This document shows positions 52,636 through 63,822 of a DNA stretch of 64,000 nt, one piece after another (position 1 is the stretch's first letter; every line of letters starts with the position of its first letter). The notes under the pieces were generated by a model. That model worked only from the letters and a program-made list of their open reading frames with translations, made no database searches and was not told the origin of the DNA. The translations under genes and the position numbers were made by a program. Source of the DNA: an uncultured Faecalibacterium sp. (lineage in GTDB: Bacteria > Bacillota > Clostridia > Oscillospirales > Ruminococcaceae); contig CAKSYT010000002.1 in NCBI GenBank assembly GCA_934524985.1, positions 124,001-188,000 on the forward strand, given 5' to 3'.

Positions 52636-53351
52636 GCTTCTTCCCCCTTTGTCAGCTTATAGCCGATACCCCGCACCGTCCGCAGAAACTGCGGTGCGCC
52701 GGGTTCAGCTTCCAGCTTCTCCCGCAGATGCCGGATATGTACGCCCAGACTGTTCTCGCAGCCATAGTAATCTGCGCCCCAGACCGCAGCACAAAGGGCA
52801 TCGTAGGTAACGATATGTCCCCGGTTCTCTGCCAATTTCCGCAGCAGCGCCAGCTCGGTGGCGGTCAGCGCCAATGTTTTGCCCTCCGGCAGAGTGACAA
52901 TGGCATCGTTCAGGTCTACGCACCGCTCCCCCAGCTGCAAAGGTGCCGGTTTTGCACGGGACAGCTCTGCCCGGTACGCCCGCTGCAAAATATGCTGCAC
53001 CCGCAGCAGCAGTTCCTGCATCAGAAAGGGCTTGGTCAGGTAGTCGTCTGCGCCGAGACCCAGCCCAAACAGACGGTCGGCATCTGCATCCCGTGCGGAG
53101 AGGAACAGTGCCGGAACATCCGCTTTTGCCCGCAGCGCCCGGAACAGCGAAAAGCCGTCCCCATCCGGCAGGTTGATATCCAAGATCATCAGCTCCGGCT
53201 GTTCTGCCGCAAAGCAGGCGCGGGCACTCCCGCAGCTTTGGGCAGTTCTGATATGGCCATATCCTGCGCCCCGCAGCTGCTCACACAGCAGTGCCAGCAG
53301 TTCGGTGTTGTCGTCCACAATGAGAAGCTTTGCATCATAAATGGTATCCAT
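52632..53351 (-). CDS. OmpR-family response regulator (LanR-like)
   Basis: 239 residues. Receiver domain with acidic pair Asp13-Asp14, phosphoacceptor Asp58 in LMILDINLPDGDGF and the Lys of DYLTKPF. Winged-helix output (about 140-235; LTATELALLRKLAENRG, GCENSLGVHIRHLREKL, LRTVRGIGYKL). It is divergent from the ABC transporter genes, with direct repeats of 11-nt phasing in between. GGAGAACTG lies upstream of the ATG. Confidence 0.93.
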   Translation of the reverse strand: MDTIYDAKLLIVDDNTELLALLCEQLRGAGYGHIRTAQSCGSARACFAAEQPELMILDINLPDGDGFSLFRALRAKADVPALFLSARDADADRLFGLGLGADDYLTKPFLMQELLLRVQHILQRAYRAELSRAKPAPLQLGERCVDLNDAIVTLPEGKTLALTATELALLRKLAENRGHIVTYDALCAAVWGADYYGCENSLGVHIRHLREKLEAEPGAPQFLRTVRGIGYKLTKGEEA

Positions 53352-53420
53352 AAGGGCAGTTCTCCTTTCCCGCCTTTACTATACCACACTTTTTGCGCCG
53401 CAGCGGGAAACGCCTGCAAA

Positions 53421-53475
53421 TTTAAGGGTAAATTAAGCTGCGCTTCCGGTCAGTTTAAGGCAGCGGGTGTATTCT
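53421..53475 (+). promoter_or_regulatory. Probable response-regulator direct repeats upstream of the ABC operon
   Basis: TTTAAG at 53421 and 53454 and ATTAAG at 53432 are spaced 11 and 22 nt apart (33 nt overall), the phasing of OmpR-type dimers on one DNA face. A TATTCT -10-like element starts at 53470, and no good -35 precedes it, consistent with activator dependence. Confidence 0.5.
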
Positions 53476-53516
53476 GGCATCGTTCCGAAAACCATGAATG
53501 CGAAAGGAGACCATTT

Positions 53517-54443
53517 ATGAAACCTGTGATCGAGACCCATGCCCTTTGCAAAAGCTACCATGGCCGTCCGGTGGTGGATCATTTGAACCTGACTGTCCCG
53601 GAGGGCTGTGTCTACGGCTTTTTAGGCCCCAACGGTGCGGGCAAATCCACCACCATGAAGATGCTGCTGGGGCTTGTACACCCCACCGGCGGCAGCGTGG
53701 AACTGCTGGGGCACACCCTGAACGAAGCAAACCGCATTGCTCTGCTGCGGCAGACCGGTAGTTTAATAGAATCCCCCTCCGGTTACCTGCACCTGACTGC
53801 CCGGGAAAACCTTTCCATCGTGGCTGACCTGAAGGATGTGGACCGGAAGGACATCAGCCGGGTGCTGGAGATCGTGCACCTGACCAAGGACGCTGACCGG
53901 AAGGTGGGGCAGTATTCCCTTGGTATGAAGCAGCGGCTGGGCATTGCTATGGCGCTGCTGGGCAACCCCAAACTGCTGATTTTAGACGAACCCACCAATG
54001 GTCTGGACCCGGCGGGTATTCAGGAGATGCGCAGCCTGATCGCCTCCATGCCGCAGACCACCGGAGCCACCGTGCTGATCTCCAGCCACCTGCTGGGCGA
54101 GATCGAGCAGATGGTGGATCAGGTGGGCATCCTGAACCACGGCAGGCTGCTGTTCGAGGGTTCTTTGCAGCAGCTGCAAAAGCACAGCCGGGGCGGCATT
54201 CTGCTGCGGGTGCTGGACGCCCCCAAAGCCGCAGCCGTCCTGAAGCAGCAGGGAGTAAAAGCCGCTGCACCGGCAGATCAGCCGGGCACCCTGCAGCTGC
54301 CCCCGCTGCCGGACGAAGCGCTGGCGGCACTGGTCTGCACCCTTGCCGAAAGCGGCGTGGGTGTGGTTGGACTGACGGCCCAGACAAAGAGCCTTGAGGA
54401 CATCTTCCTCAGCCTGACCCAGACCAGCGGGGAGGTGGCGTAA
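53517..54443 (+). CDS. ABC transporter ATPase, lantibiotic-immunity (LanF) type
   Basis: 308 residues. Walker A GPNGAGKSTT (37-46), Q-loop RQTGSLIESPSGY, signature YSLGMKQRL (134-142) and Walker B LLILDEPTNGLDPAG (154-168), then the switch His in LISSHLLGEIEQM. The C-terminal 90 residues resemble those of LanF/BcrA proteins. AAAGGAG precedes the ATG at 53517. It heads a three-gene operon and should power export of a peptide from the membrane. Confidence 0.92.
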   Translation: MKPVIETHALCKSYHGRPVVDHLNLTVPEGCVYGFLGPNGAGKSTTMKMLLGLVHPTGGSVELLGHTLNEANRIALLRQTGSLIESPSGYLHLTARENLSIVADLKDVDRKDISRVLEIVHLTKDADRKVGQYSLGMKQRLGIAMALLGNPKLLILDEPTNGLDPAGIQEMRSLIASMPQTTGATVLISSHLLGEIEQMVDQVGILNHGRLLFEGSLQQLQKHSRGGILLRVLDAPKAAAVLKQQGVKAAAPADQPGTLQLPPLPDEALAALVCTLAESGVGVVGLTAQTKSLEDIFLSLTQTSGEVA

Positions 54444-54444
54444 G

Positions 54445-55194
54445 ATGGCAGCTTTCCGTGCAGAACTGCAAAAATCCCACCATCGGCACGACCTTGCTCT
54501 CTGCCTGCTCATTCCCGGCATTGTCGTGCTGTGGGTGGGCGGCCTTGCCCCGGCAGACCCGGAGGAGCTTGCCAACGGTTACAGTGCCCTGCTTTACAGC
54601 CTGCCCGTCATTGAGGCCATTCTGATGCCGGTGATGATGGCAGTGCTGGCCTGCCGGCTGTGGGATATGGAGATCAAAGGCAACACCGCCAAGCTGCTCT
54701 ACACCCTGCAGAGCCGCCGCAGCCTGTTTGCAGGCAAGGCGGTCTTTGGGGTGCTGGAAGTTCTGCTGGTCACGGTGCTGGAGCTGGCCTGCGTTCCGGT
54801 GCTGGGGCGCGTTCATGGTTATACCGAAGCCTTTCCCACAGGGCAGCTATGCTATCTGTTCGTCTGCACGCTGGCTGTGGACGCAATGCTCTTCTTTGGG
54901 GAATTTCTGCTGATGCTGTGGGTGGGCAATCCCCTGCCGGCGCTCTGCGTGGGCATCGTAGGGGCACTGGTGGGGCTGTTCTCTGCTTTTATGCCGCCGC
55001 TTGCCAGTTACTTTGTACCCTTTGGGTACTACATCCCTCTGAGCGCCTACGAAGTGGCAAACTGGGACAAGGCCACCCACACCGTCACCTACGGCACCCG
55101 CCCCTTCAACTGGGGGCTGCTGGCCTTCACCCTTGCGCTGGGCGCTGTGCTGTTTGCCCTTGCGTGGCGCAAGGCACAGGACGAGGAGGTATAA
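54445..55194 (+). CDS. ABC-2 permease, lantibiotic-immunity (LanE/MutE) type
   Basis: 249 residues, six predicted spans (for example LALCLLIPGIVVLWVGGL and VGIVGALVGLFSAFM). It has the LanE-like first loop (MEIKGNTAKLLYTLQSRRSLF) used by this family for coupling. The start follows the ATPase stop by 1 nt. The pair of half-permeases should form the channel with the ATPase dimer. Confidence 0.85.
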   Translation: MAAFRAELQKSHHRHDLALCLLIPGIVVLWVGGLAPADPEELANGYSALLYSLPVIEAILMPVMMAVLACRLWDMEIKGNTAKLLYTLQSRRSLFAGKAVFGVLEVLLVTVLELACVPVLGRVHGYTEAFPTGQLCYLFVCTLAVDAMLFFGEFLLMLWVGNPLPALCVGIVGALVGLFSAFMPPLASYFVPFGYYIPLSAYEVANWDKATHTVTYGTRPFNWGLLAFTLALGAVLFALAWRKAQDEEV

Positions 55195-55198
55195 AACC

Positions 55199-55933
55199 AT
55201 GCTGAAACGCTGTATTCTTGCGGAGAACCGCAAACTCCACGCATCCCCCATCTGGGCAATGTTCTTTGTGCTGCCCATTCTTTCGGCCACCTATGGCACC
55301 TTCAATTATCTGCAGAATCTCGAGATCCTCACCGACGGCTGGTATAGCCTGTGGACCCAGCACACCCTGTTTTATTCCATGCTCTTCTTCCCTGCCATGG
55401 TAGCCACCTATGCTGCCTACTTGTGGCGGCTGGAGCATCTGGGGCACAACTGGAATCTTATCATGGCAAGCCCCGTGCCGCCGCTGGACCTGTTTGCCGC
55501 AAAGTTTGCGGTGGTGACAAAGCTGGCGCTGCTGACCCATGCGTTTGTGTTTGCGCTGTTCGTGTTCTGCGGCAAGGTATTTGCCCATCTGCCCGGGCTG
55601 CCGCCGGTCACCTTACCTCTGTTTTTACTGCGGGGACTGCTGGGTGCGCTGGCTGTCATTGCCGCACAGCTGGTACTGGCCATGGTCATCCGCAGCTTTG
55701 CCGTGCCCATTTTTCTGGGGCTGCTGGGCGGCATTACCGGCATCTTTATCAGCTCCAAAGGCTTTGGAATCCTGTGGCCCTATTCCCTGATGCAGCTCGG
55801 TATGAACTCCAACAAAAGCGCGGATGCTCTGGCTGGCAGCTACGGGCTGTTTGCCTTCAGCTGCATCTTCTGGCTGGGGACGATGTTCCTTCTGGCATGG
55901 CAGCTTTTGCGCCGGGAGGATGTGCGGGCATAA
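55199..55933 (+). CDS. ABC-2 permease, lantibiotic-immunity (LanG/MutG) type
   Basis: 244 residues, about six spans; begins MLKRCILAENRKLHASPIWAM, a pattern shared with LanG/MutG proteins. The loop WRLEHLGHNWNLIMASPVPP (about 79-98) is the family's coupling segment. ATG at 55199 is 4 nt after the stop of the first permease, with GAGGAGG upstream. Followed by a terminator. Confidence 0.85.
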   Translation: MLKRCILAENRKLHASPIWAMFFVLPILSATYGTFNYLQNLEILTDGWYSLWTQHTLFYSMLFFPAMVATYAAYLWRLEHLGHNWNLIMASPVPPLDLFAAKFAVVTKLALLTHAFVFALFVFCGKVFAHLPGLPPVTLPLFLLRGLLGALAVIAAQLVLAMVIRSFAVPIFLGLLGGITGIFISSKGFGILWPYSLMQLGMNSNKSADALAGSYGLFAFSCIFWLGTMFLLAWQLLRREDVRA

Positions 55934-56005
55934 GGCACGGCAGCGCGCAGAACGGTCACGCAAAAATGACCATATAATATAATTTTTGCATCGCTGACAG
56001 ACAGA

Positions 56006-56045
56006 AAAACCTCCCCATGCAGTTGCCCTGCACGGGGAGGTTTTG
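56006..56045. terminator. Bidirectional terminator between LanG-like gene and atp operon
   Basis: ACCTCCCC(ATGCAG)/(CTGCAC)GGGGAGGT stem (56009-56041), with TTTTGTT on the plus strand and TTTTTCTG on the minus strand. It ends both converging operons. Confidence 0.88.
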
Positions 56046-56069
56046 TTATAAGGGAATCGGAGCGTTGCC

Positions 56070-56476
56070 TCAGCGCTTATACTTTGCGGCGGTCTGCAAA
56101 CGCTGCATGGCACGGTCCAGCGCGATCTTGCTCTGGTAATACTCGTGCATGCTCTGCTTATGCTGCAGGCGTTCCTCGGCGCGGATGCGGGCGGCCTCGG
56201 CACGGTTCTTGTCGATGTCCTCCGGGTTTTCGGCGCTGTCCACCAGCACCATCACATAGGCGGGGGTCACTTCAGCAATGCCGTCACCCACCAGCACATC
56301 CCGGGCTTTGCCGTCCACCACAAAGTGGAGGATGCCCATGTGCAGCGCCACCAGAACCGGGTTATGCCCGGCCTGTACGCCGTAGATGCCGTCACTGATG
56401 GGCAGGGTGAGATCCTCGCAGTCGCCCTGATAGAACTCGCCGCTGGACGCTGTGATGCTCAGCATGAACTTGTTCA

Positions 56477-56477
<1 letters not shown>
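56070..56477 (-). CDS. atpC: ATP synthase F1 epsilon subunit
   Basis: 135 residues. N-terminal beta-barrel (about 1-85; FMLSITASSGEFYQGDCEDLTLPISDGIYGVQAGHNP) and C-terminal two-helix domain (RAEAARIRAEERLQ and following). Part of the central stalk; the C-terminal helices can inhibit ATP hydrolysis. The start overlaps the atpD stop by one nt. Confidence 0.95.
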
Positions 56478-57904
<1,427 letters not shown>

Positions 57905-57927
57905 TCAAATCTTGTTTGTCCAACGAA

Positions 57928-57960
57928 CCCTCTCCGTCATCGCTGCGCGATGTCAGAGAA
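57928..57960. repeat. REP/MITE end fragment between atpG and atpD
   Basis: CCCTCTCCGTCATCGC and the following TGCGCGATG match one end of the 21004-21161 element almost base for base and fold into a small hairpin. It lies within an essential operon in a non-coding gap. Confidence 0.55.
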
Positions 57961-57970
57961 AGTTCCTTTA

Positions 57971-58835
57971 TTATGTCCGATCCTGCACGGCAGCTGCGCC
58001 GCCGATGATCTCGGTGATCTCCTGCGTAATGGAGCCCTGACGGGTGCGGTTGTATTCCAACTGCAAGTCCCGGATCATATCATTGGCGCTCTTGGTAGCG
58101 GAATCCATGGCGGTCATGCGGGCGCTCTGCTCGGCGCAGAAACTCTCGGTCATGGCACCAAAGATCATGCCGTGCATATAGATGGGTGCGATCTGCTCGA
58201 ACACCGTCCATGCGTCCGGCACCAGCTCCACCTCGCCCTTGGGGTCGCCCAGACCCTTGGGAGCAGGCTGTAAAAACCGCCGGTCCAGCGGCAGCAGACG
58301 TTCCATGACAGGCTCACTGGTAAGGGCGTTCTGGATCTTGGTGTAGACGATGTAGATCTCGTCCAGCTTGCCGGACTTGAAGTCATCAATGGCGTCCACC
58401 GTGATGTCGCGGGCACGCTGCAAGGTGGGTGCGGTTGCGCTGTAACGGAACTCCTCCACAAGGCGGGGGTCCCGGTGGCGCAGGGCGCGGTAGCCCACCT
58501 GACCAATGACGTAAAAGCGGTCATTGGGGTCTGCGTGCTCCCGCAAAAACTTGAGCAGGTTCTGGTTATAGGCACCTGCCATGCCCTTATCGGCAGTAAG
58601 CACCAGATACGCCCGCCGGGGGTTTTCCAGATTCCGCTCGTGGAAGAAGGGGTGCTCCGGCTCCTCCGGCAGATGCGGCACAACACGGGAGATGGTATCC
58701 CGCATACGGTTGAAGTAGGGGGACACATTCTGGTAGTTCTGCCGTGCCTTGCGCAGCTTGGACGAAGAGATCAGGTACATGGCATTGGTGATCTTCATGG
58801 TATCCTGAATGCTCTCGATGCGCTCCTTCAGCAGC

Positions 58836-58849
<14 letters not shown>
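57971..58849 (-). CDS. atpG: ATP synthase F1 gamma subunit
   Basis: 292 residues. N-terminal helix SSSKLLKERIESIQDTMKIT and C-terminal helix (LEYNRTRQGSITQEITEI) form the rotor coiled coil; the Rossmann-like middle has VLTADKGMAGAYN. ATG at 58849 chosen because GGGAGG lies 9 nt upstream; an ATG 6 nt earlier is too close. Overlaps the alpha gene by 14 nt. Confidence 0.95.
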
Positions 58850-60579
<1,730 letters not shown>

Positions 60580-60590
<11 letters not shown>

Positions 60591-61071
60591 TGCCTGCACC
60601 TGCTTTCTGCAGCAGATCGTCCAGCAGCTGAGCATCATCCTGGGCGGTCAAATTATGTTTCAAAAGCTTTTCGCACATGGAGCGTGCCAGTGCCGTAGCC
60701 TGTGCATCTGCTTCCCGCAGCTTGTTCTGGCGCTCGATCTCCACAGCAGCCTTACCGGCAGCCACGATCTCATCGGCCTGCTTCTGCGCGTCGGCCAGCA
60801 GCTGCTGCTTTTCCACCTCGGCCTGCTTTTCGTAGGCTGCGCGGCGGGCTGCGGCTTCGTTGTCCACATTACGCAGCTTGTCCTGCGCGGTCGTAAGCGC
60901 TGCGGCGGCCTCGGTCTTGGAGGTCTGTGCCGCTGCAATGTCTGCCTCGATCATCTTCTGGCGCTGATCCAGCACGTTCTGGATGGGCTTGAACAAAAAC
61001 TTGCGCAGCAGCACATACAGGATCAGGACATCCACCACGGTCCACAGCAGGTTCAAATCCAACTTCAGCAT
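60580..61071 (-). CDS. atpF: ATP synthase Fo b subunit
   Basis: 163 residues. One N-terminal membrane helix (about 7-27, LLWTVVDVLILYVLLRKFLF) followed by a long Ala/Glu/Lys coiled coil that forms the peripheral stalk. The C-terminus (AQLLDDLLQKAGAGNGN) is short, so no delta domain is attached here as in mycobacterial b-delta. Only one b-type gene is seen, so b is probably a homodimer. Confidence 0.95.
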
Positions 61072-61086
61072 TCGTCCACGCCTCCG

Positions 61087-61314
61087 TTACTGGCCCAGGA
61101 ACAGGATGATCAGCAGTGCAACGACGAAGCCGAAAATTGCGGTACCTTCTGCCAGAGCAGCGCCCAGCAGCAGGTTCGTCTGGATCTTGCCGGAAGCTTC
61201 CGGCTGGCGGGAGATTGCCTCCGTTGCCTTACCAGTTGCAATACCAATGCCAATACCGCCGCCAATACCGGTCAGCGCTGCAATGCCAGCGCCCAGAGCT
61301 ACCAAACCACTCAT
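61087..61314 (-). CDS. atpE: ATP synthase Fo c subunit
   Basis: 75 residues, helical hairpin: first helix with [11 protein letters not shown], polar loop [12 protein letters not shown], second helix with the ion-binding Glu in [11 protein letters not shown]. The Gln and Ser/Thr partners of sodium-binding c subunits (GVGQG and ESTG types) are replaced by Ile and Gly, which points to proton coupling. AAGGAG precedes the ATG. Confidence 0.96.
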   Translation of the reverse strand: MSGLVALGAGIAALTGIGGGIGIGIATGKATEAISRQPEASGKIQTNLLLGAALAEGTAIFGFVVALLIILFLGQ

Positions 61315-61354
61315 AGTTCTATCTCCTTTATAATTACAGTTTTAAATGTGTTGT

Positions 61355-62038
61355 TTATTCCTCGCCGCCGATGCTCTCTTTCATAAACAGTGCGGTCAGG
61401 AACACGAAAACATAGGTCTGGATCAGACCATCGAACAGGTCAAAATACAGGCTGAACACCGCCGGGACGAACACCGGCACCACCAGCTTGAGCAGTTCCA
61501 TAATAACGAACGCGCCCAGCACATTGCCGAACAGTCGCATGCACAGACTGGTGGGACGAATGGCGATCTCGAGGATGTTCATGGGGGTCATGATGGGGGT
61601 AGGGGCTGCAAGGCTCTTGAGAAAGCCCACGCCGCCCCGGGCGCGAACGCCCGAATACTCGATAAGCACGATGCTCATCAGTGCCAGCGCAGCGGTCACG
61701 TCCAGATCCTTTGTGGGGGGCTTTACGCCGAACACACCGATCACGTTGGAGCAGGCAATGTACAGCGCCACTGTCATCAGATACGGCACATAGCGGCTGC
61801 CCTCCTTGCCCAGCAACCCTTCAAAGAAGTTTTTGCCAAGGGAGTACAGCGCTTCCAGTGCTGCCTGACGCTTGCTGATGTGATCCACCTTCAGGTTGCG
61901 GGTAAGCAGGATGGAGCCCACCACCAGCAGCAGCATGATCACCCAGCTGATGACCACCGATTCCGGGATCTGCAGCGGGCCGACCTTGACATACTCCACG
62001 GTAAGTTCTTCCATCAGAGCCTGCGTCAATTTGTTCAT
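61355..62038 (-). CDS. atpB: ATP synthase Fo a subunit
   Basis: 227 residues, five to six membrane helices. The essential Arg is in the long helix ISLCMRLFGN-type segment (TSLCMRLFGNVLGAFVI, near residue 165). The C-terminal helix QTYVFVFLTALFMKESI is typical. ATG at 62038 has AGGAAGGAGG upstream. First gene of the operon; no atpI precedes it. Confidence 0.94.
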   Translation of the reverse strand: MNKLTQALMEELTVEYVKVGPLQIPESVVISWVIMLLLVVGSILLTRNLKVDHISKRQAALEALYSLGKNFFEGLLGKEGSRYVPYLMTVALYIACSNVIGVFGVKPPTKDLDVTAALALMSIVLIEYSGVRARGGVGFLKSLAAPTPIMTPMNILEIAIRPTSLCMRLFGNVLGAFVIMELLKLVVPVFVPAVFSLYFDLFDGLIQTYVFVFLTALFMKESIGGEE

Positions 62039-62262
62039 TTGCTTTTCCTCCTTCCTGCAGGGATAGGGGTCTGCGGGCGGGAGCCGGATGTGCGGCGCAT
62101 CCCCGGCCGAGGATCTGCCGCACGCCCTTGCTCCGCGCCCCTTCACACCTTCTTATCGCGCGAAGAAAAGACTGTATACCGTGAAAAAAGCAAGGAAGGC
62201 GCTGCCTGAATGCTGTCTGCGCCCTCCCCTTTCTTTGTCGGTTTCGTCTTTTTTCGTTGTGT
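62039..62262 (-). promoter_or_regulatory. Structured 5' leader of the atp operon with terminator-like hairpin
   Basis: About 220 nt between the promoter and atpB. Hairpin 1 (62192-62231 with GGCGC/GCGCC core) is followed by TTTTTT (62184-62189) on the minus strand, an intrinsic-terminator layout. Hairpin 2 (about 62086-62123, GTGCGGC/GCCGCAC) lies closer to atpB. No leader peptide with a good ribosome site is evident. This suggests attenuation or a processed leader. Confidence 0.5.
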
Positions 62263-62291
62263 ATAATAGTACGATTGCACAAAATTGGCAA
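62263..62291 (-). promoter_or_regulatory. Promoter of the atp operon
   Basis: Minus strand TTGCCA (62286-62291), 17-nt spacer, TATTAT (62263-62268). Confidence 0.65.
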
Positions 62292-62595
62292 GGGTATTTG
62301 TGCACATTCTACATTTTACCCGGTAGCATTGCACCGGCAAAACAAAACTGTTGTACATGGTGCACAATTGCAAGGCGCAAAAGCATACAATCTGTACAAT
62401 TTTCTCGGGTTTATCCAGTGCTTTGCAGGCGTATTCTGGCGGTTTTGGAAAATATTTCCGCAAAAATAGCCGTACCGTATAGCTTTTATATATCAGGTAT
62501 ATAAAAAACGTATAGGTATCTCGCCCGGTATGTTTTGGCGGCATCTTATGTATATTTCTTATACATATTTATTATAGAATCGCGCACAAACCGTC
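62292..62595. other. AT-rich intergenic stretch without recognised gene
   Basis: 304 nt between the atp promoter and the DUF2798 gene. It is much more AT-rich than the neighbours and contains a weak dyad ATGTATA/TATACAT (about 62546-62568) downstream of the DUF2798 stop. No ORF with a ribosome site and no recognisable RNA. Confidence 0.5.
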
Positions 62596-63060
62596 TTACG
62601 CGGCCTGCTTTTCCCTGCGGCGGAACACCAGCCGGAAGATGGCACGGGCAAGCGGGCCACAGTACAGCATCTGCCAGCAGAGTGCCATGGGCATATTGCA
62701 GCCCCAGGTGTGCACCCACATTCCAAAACTCGGCTCTTTGAACAGCAGCGTTGCGACCAGACTCATCACCGGGCACATGATGCACACGATCATCAGCGAG
62801 ATGGCGTAGGTGATGAACTGCGGGCGGTCTGTGGGGCGCATAAACAGGAACGCCAGCTTTGTGGCCAGCTTTTCCACCACAAAAAATTCCAGCACAAAGG
62901 CCACCGGCACCATGATCGGCATTTCGTGCAGAGCCATTACAAAGGTGGCGTTGGTCACGCCGCTTGTGTTCAGCGCCACATTGTAGACGATCATGCCATA
63001 GACCATAATAGCGGCCATGACAATAGTAAAGAAAATACGTTCCGGTAAAGTTTTAGGCAT
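62596..63060 (-). CDS. DUF2798-family membrane protein
   Basis: 154 residues, four membrane spans in two DUF2798-like halves: first ERIFFTIVMAAIMVYGMIVY and MPIMVPVAFVLEFFVVE; second TYAISLMIVCIMCPVMSLVA and NMPMALCWQMLYCGPLAR. A basic tail (RRREKQAA) follows. The ATG at 63060 has GGAG upstream. Function unknown. Expressed from a promoter that must read through a strong terminator-like hairpin in its leader. Confidence 0.85.
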   Translation of the reverse strand: MPKTLPERIFFTIVMAAIMVYGMIVYNVALNTSGVTNATFVMALHEMPIMVPVAFVLEFFVVEKLATKLAFLFMRPTDRPQFITYAISLMIVCIMCPVMSLVATLLFKEPSFGMWVHTWGCNMPMALCWQMLYCGPLARAIFRLVFRRREKQAA

Positions 63061-63103
63061 TTTGATTGATTCTCCGTTTCTTTTTTGTGTAAATTTTCGC
63101 CGC

Positions 63104-63144
63104 AAAAAAAGCCGCCCCGCGAAACTTTCATCTCGCGGGGCGGC
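63104..63144 (-). terminator. Terminator-like hairpin in the leader of the DUF2798 gene
   Basis: A perfect 12-bp stem GCCGCCCCGCGA/TCGCGGGGCGGC (63111-63122 with 63133-63144) is followed by TTTTTTT (63104-63110) on the minus strand. It begins within about 25 nt of the predicted transcription start. Confidence 0.75.
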
Positions 63145-63167
63145 GGCGACTACCATTCATTGGCGCT

Positions 63168-63196
63168 ATTGTAGCACAAATAGAACCGGCGCATAA
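63168..63196 (-). promoter_or_regulatory. Promoter upstream of the DUF2798 leader
   Basis: Minus strand TTATGC (63191-63196), 17-nt spacer, TACAAT (63168-63173). Confidence 0.5.
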
Positions 63197-63331
63197 TAGC
63201 TTGTGGGAACTTTCTCCCCTTTTATAGAAAATCCTTCACGAACGACCCGGAACTTCTGGGCAATTTTTCTGCACCGCCGCAGGTTTCAACATTGCACAAA
63301 AAGAAAATCTATTCTTTGTGCGGTCTGCCAA

Positions 63332-63360
63332 TAGACAAAACGTGCATCTTCCTGTATAAT
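63332..63360 (+). promoter_or_regulatory. Promoter of the micro-ORF transcript
   Basis: TAGACA (63332-63337), 17-nt spacer, TATAAT (63355-63360). Transcription would start near 63367 and run rightward. Confidence 0.7.
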
Positions 63361-63442
63361 TAAGCCAGAAACCAGAGAAGTACAGCAGAAGCTCAAAAGA
63401 GAGTTACTCCCGCTGACTTTAAGAAGAAAGGAGCGAAGACCG

Positions 63443-63493
63443 ATGGTTGATATGGAACCCGCACAGCAGGGACAGGCTGTCGGGGTTCGCTGA
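63443..63493 (+). CDS. Micro-ORF 1 (16 codons)
   Basis: MVDMEPAQQGQAVGVR then TGA. AAAGGAG (63427-63433) is 9 nt before the ATG, an ideal ribosome site. The frame overlaps the hairpin at 63455-63488, so translation would open that structure. First of the series. Confidence 0.4.
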   Translation: MVDMEPAQQGQAVGVR

Positions 63494-63649
63494 GAAGCAA
63501 AATAGAGGCTCACCACAAACGGGATGTTTCCCCCGTATAAAAACACAAAAACAGAGCCAGTCTTGAGCATCAATAATGCGATAACACGACAACCTGTCGA
63601 TTTAATTCTTCCCCAGAGCGTTCAGATAGATCCGCTGGAGATGATTCTT

Positions 63650-63688
63650 ATGAAAGTATCAATGATCCGGAGAACCTTATTTGAATAG
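63650..63688 (+). CDS. Micro-ORF 2 (12 codons)
   Basis: MKVSMIRRTLFE then TAG. GGAG (63637-63640) lies 9 nt before the ATG. An ATG at 63641 is in frame but too close to the site. The peptide is basic and hydrophobic. Confidence 0.35.
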   Translation: MKVSMIRRTLFE

Positions 63689-63707
63689 CTGAAAAGGAGT
63701 TCTACCA

Positions 63708-63716
63708 ATGTACTAA
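63708..63716 (+). CDS. Micro-ORF 3 (2 codons, Met-Tyr-stop)
   Basis: ATG TAC TAA with AAAAGGAG (63692-63699) 8 nt upstream. A two-codon minigene with a strong ribosome site resembles the phage lambda bar minigenes, which cause peptidyl-tRNA drop-off. First copy of the repeated unit. Confidence 0.35.
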   Translation: MY

Positions 63717-63761
63717 GTAAGACGCTTCCCTTGCAAATCTAACTCGAAAGAATGTGGTAAT

Positions 63762-63806
63762 ATGAAATTCATCCTCATGAACCGTTTGCCGCAGTCCAAC
63801 AGTTGA
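63762..63806 (+). CDS. Micro-ORF 4 (14 codons)
   Basis: MKFILMNRLPQSNS then TGA. The upstream ribosome site is weak (AAAGAATGTGGT). Its stop lies immediately before the AAAAGGG of the next micro-ORF, an operon-like arrangement. Confidence 0.3.
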   Translation: MKFILMNRLPQSNS

Positions 63807-63822
63807 GAAAAGGGTCAGTCCA

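Noticed and set aside
63286-63573. 95-codon frame on the minus strand
   Set aside because: No good ribosome site, crosses the plus-strand promoter and the structured RNA; composition is not protein-like.
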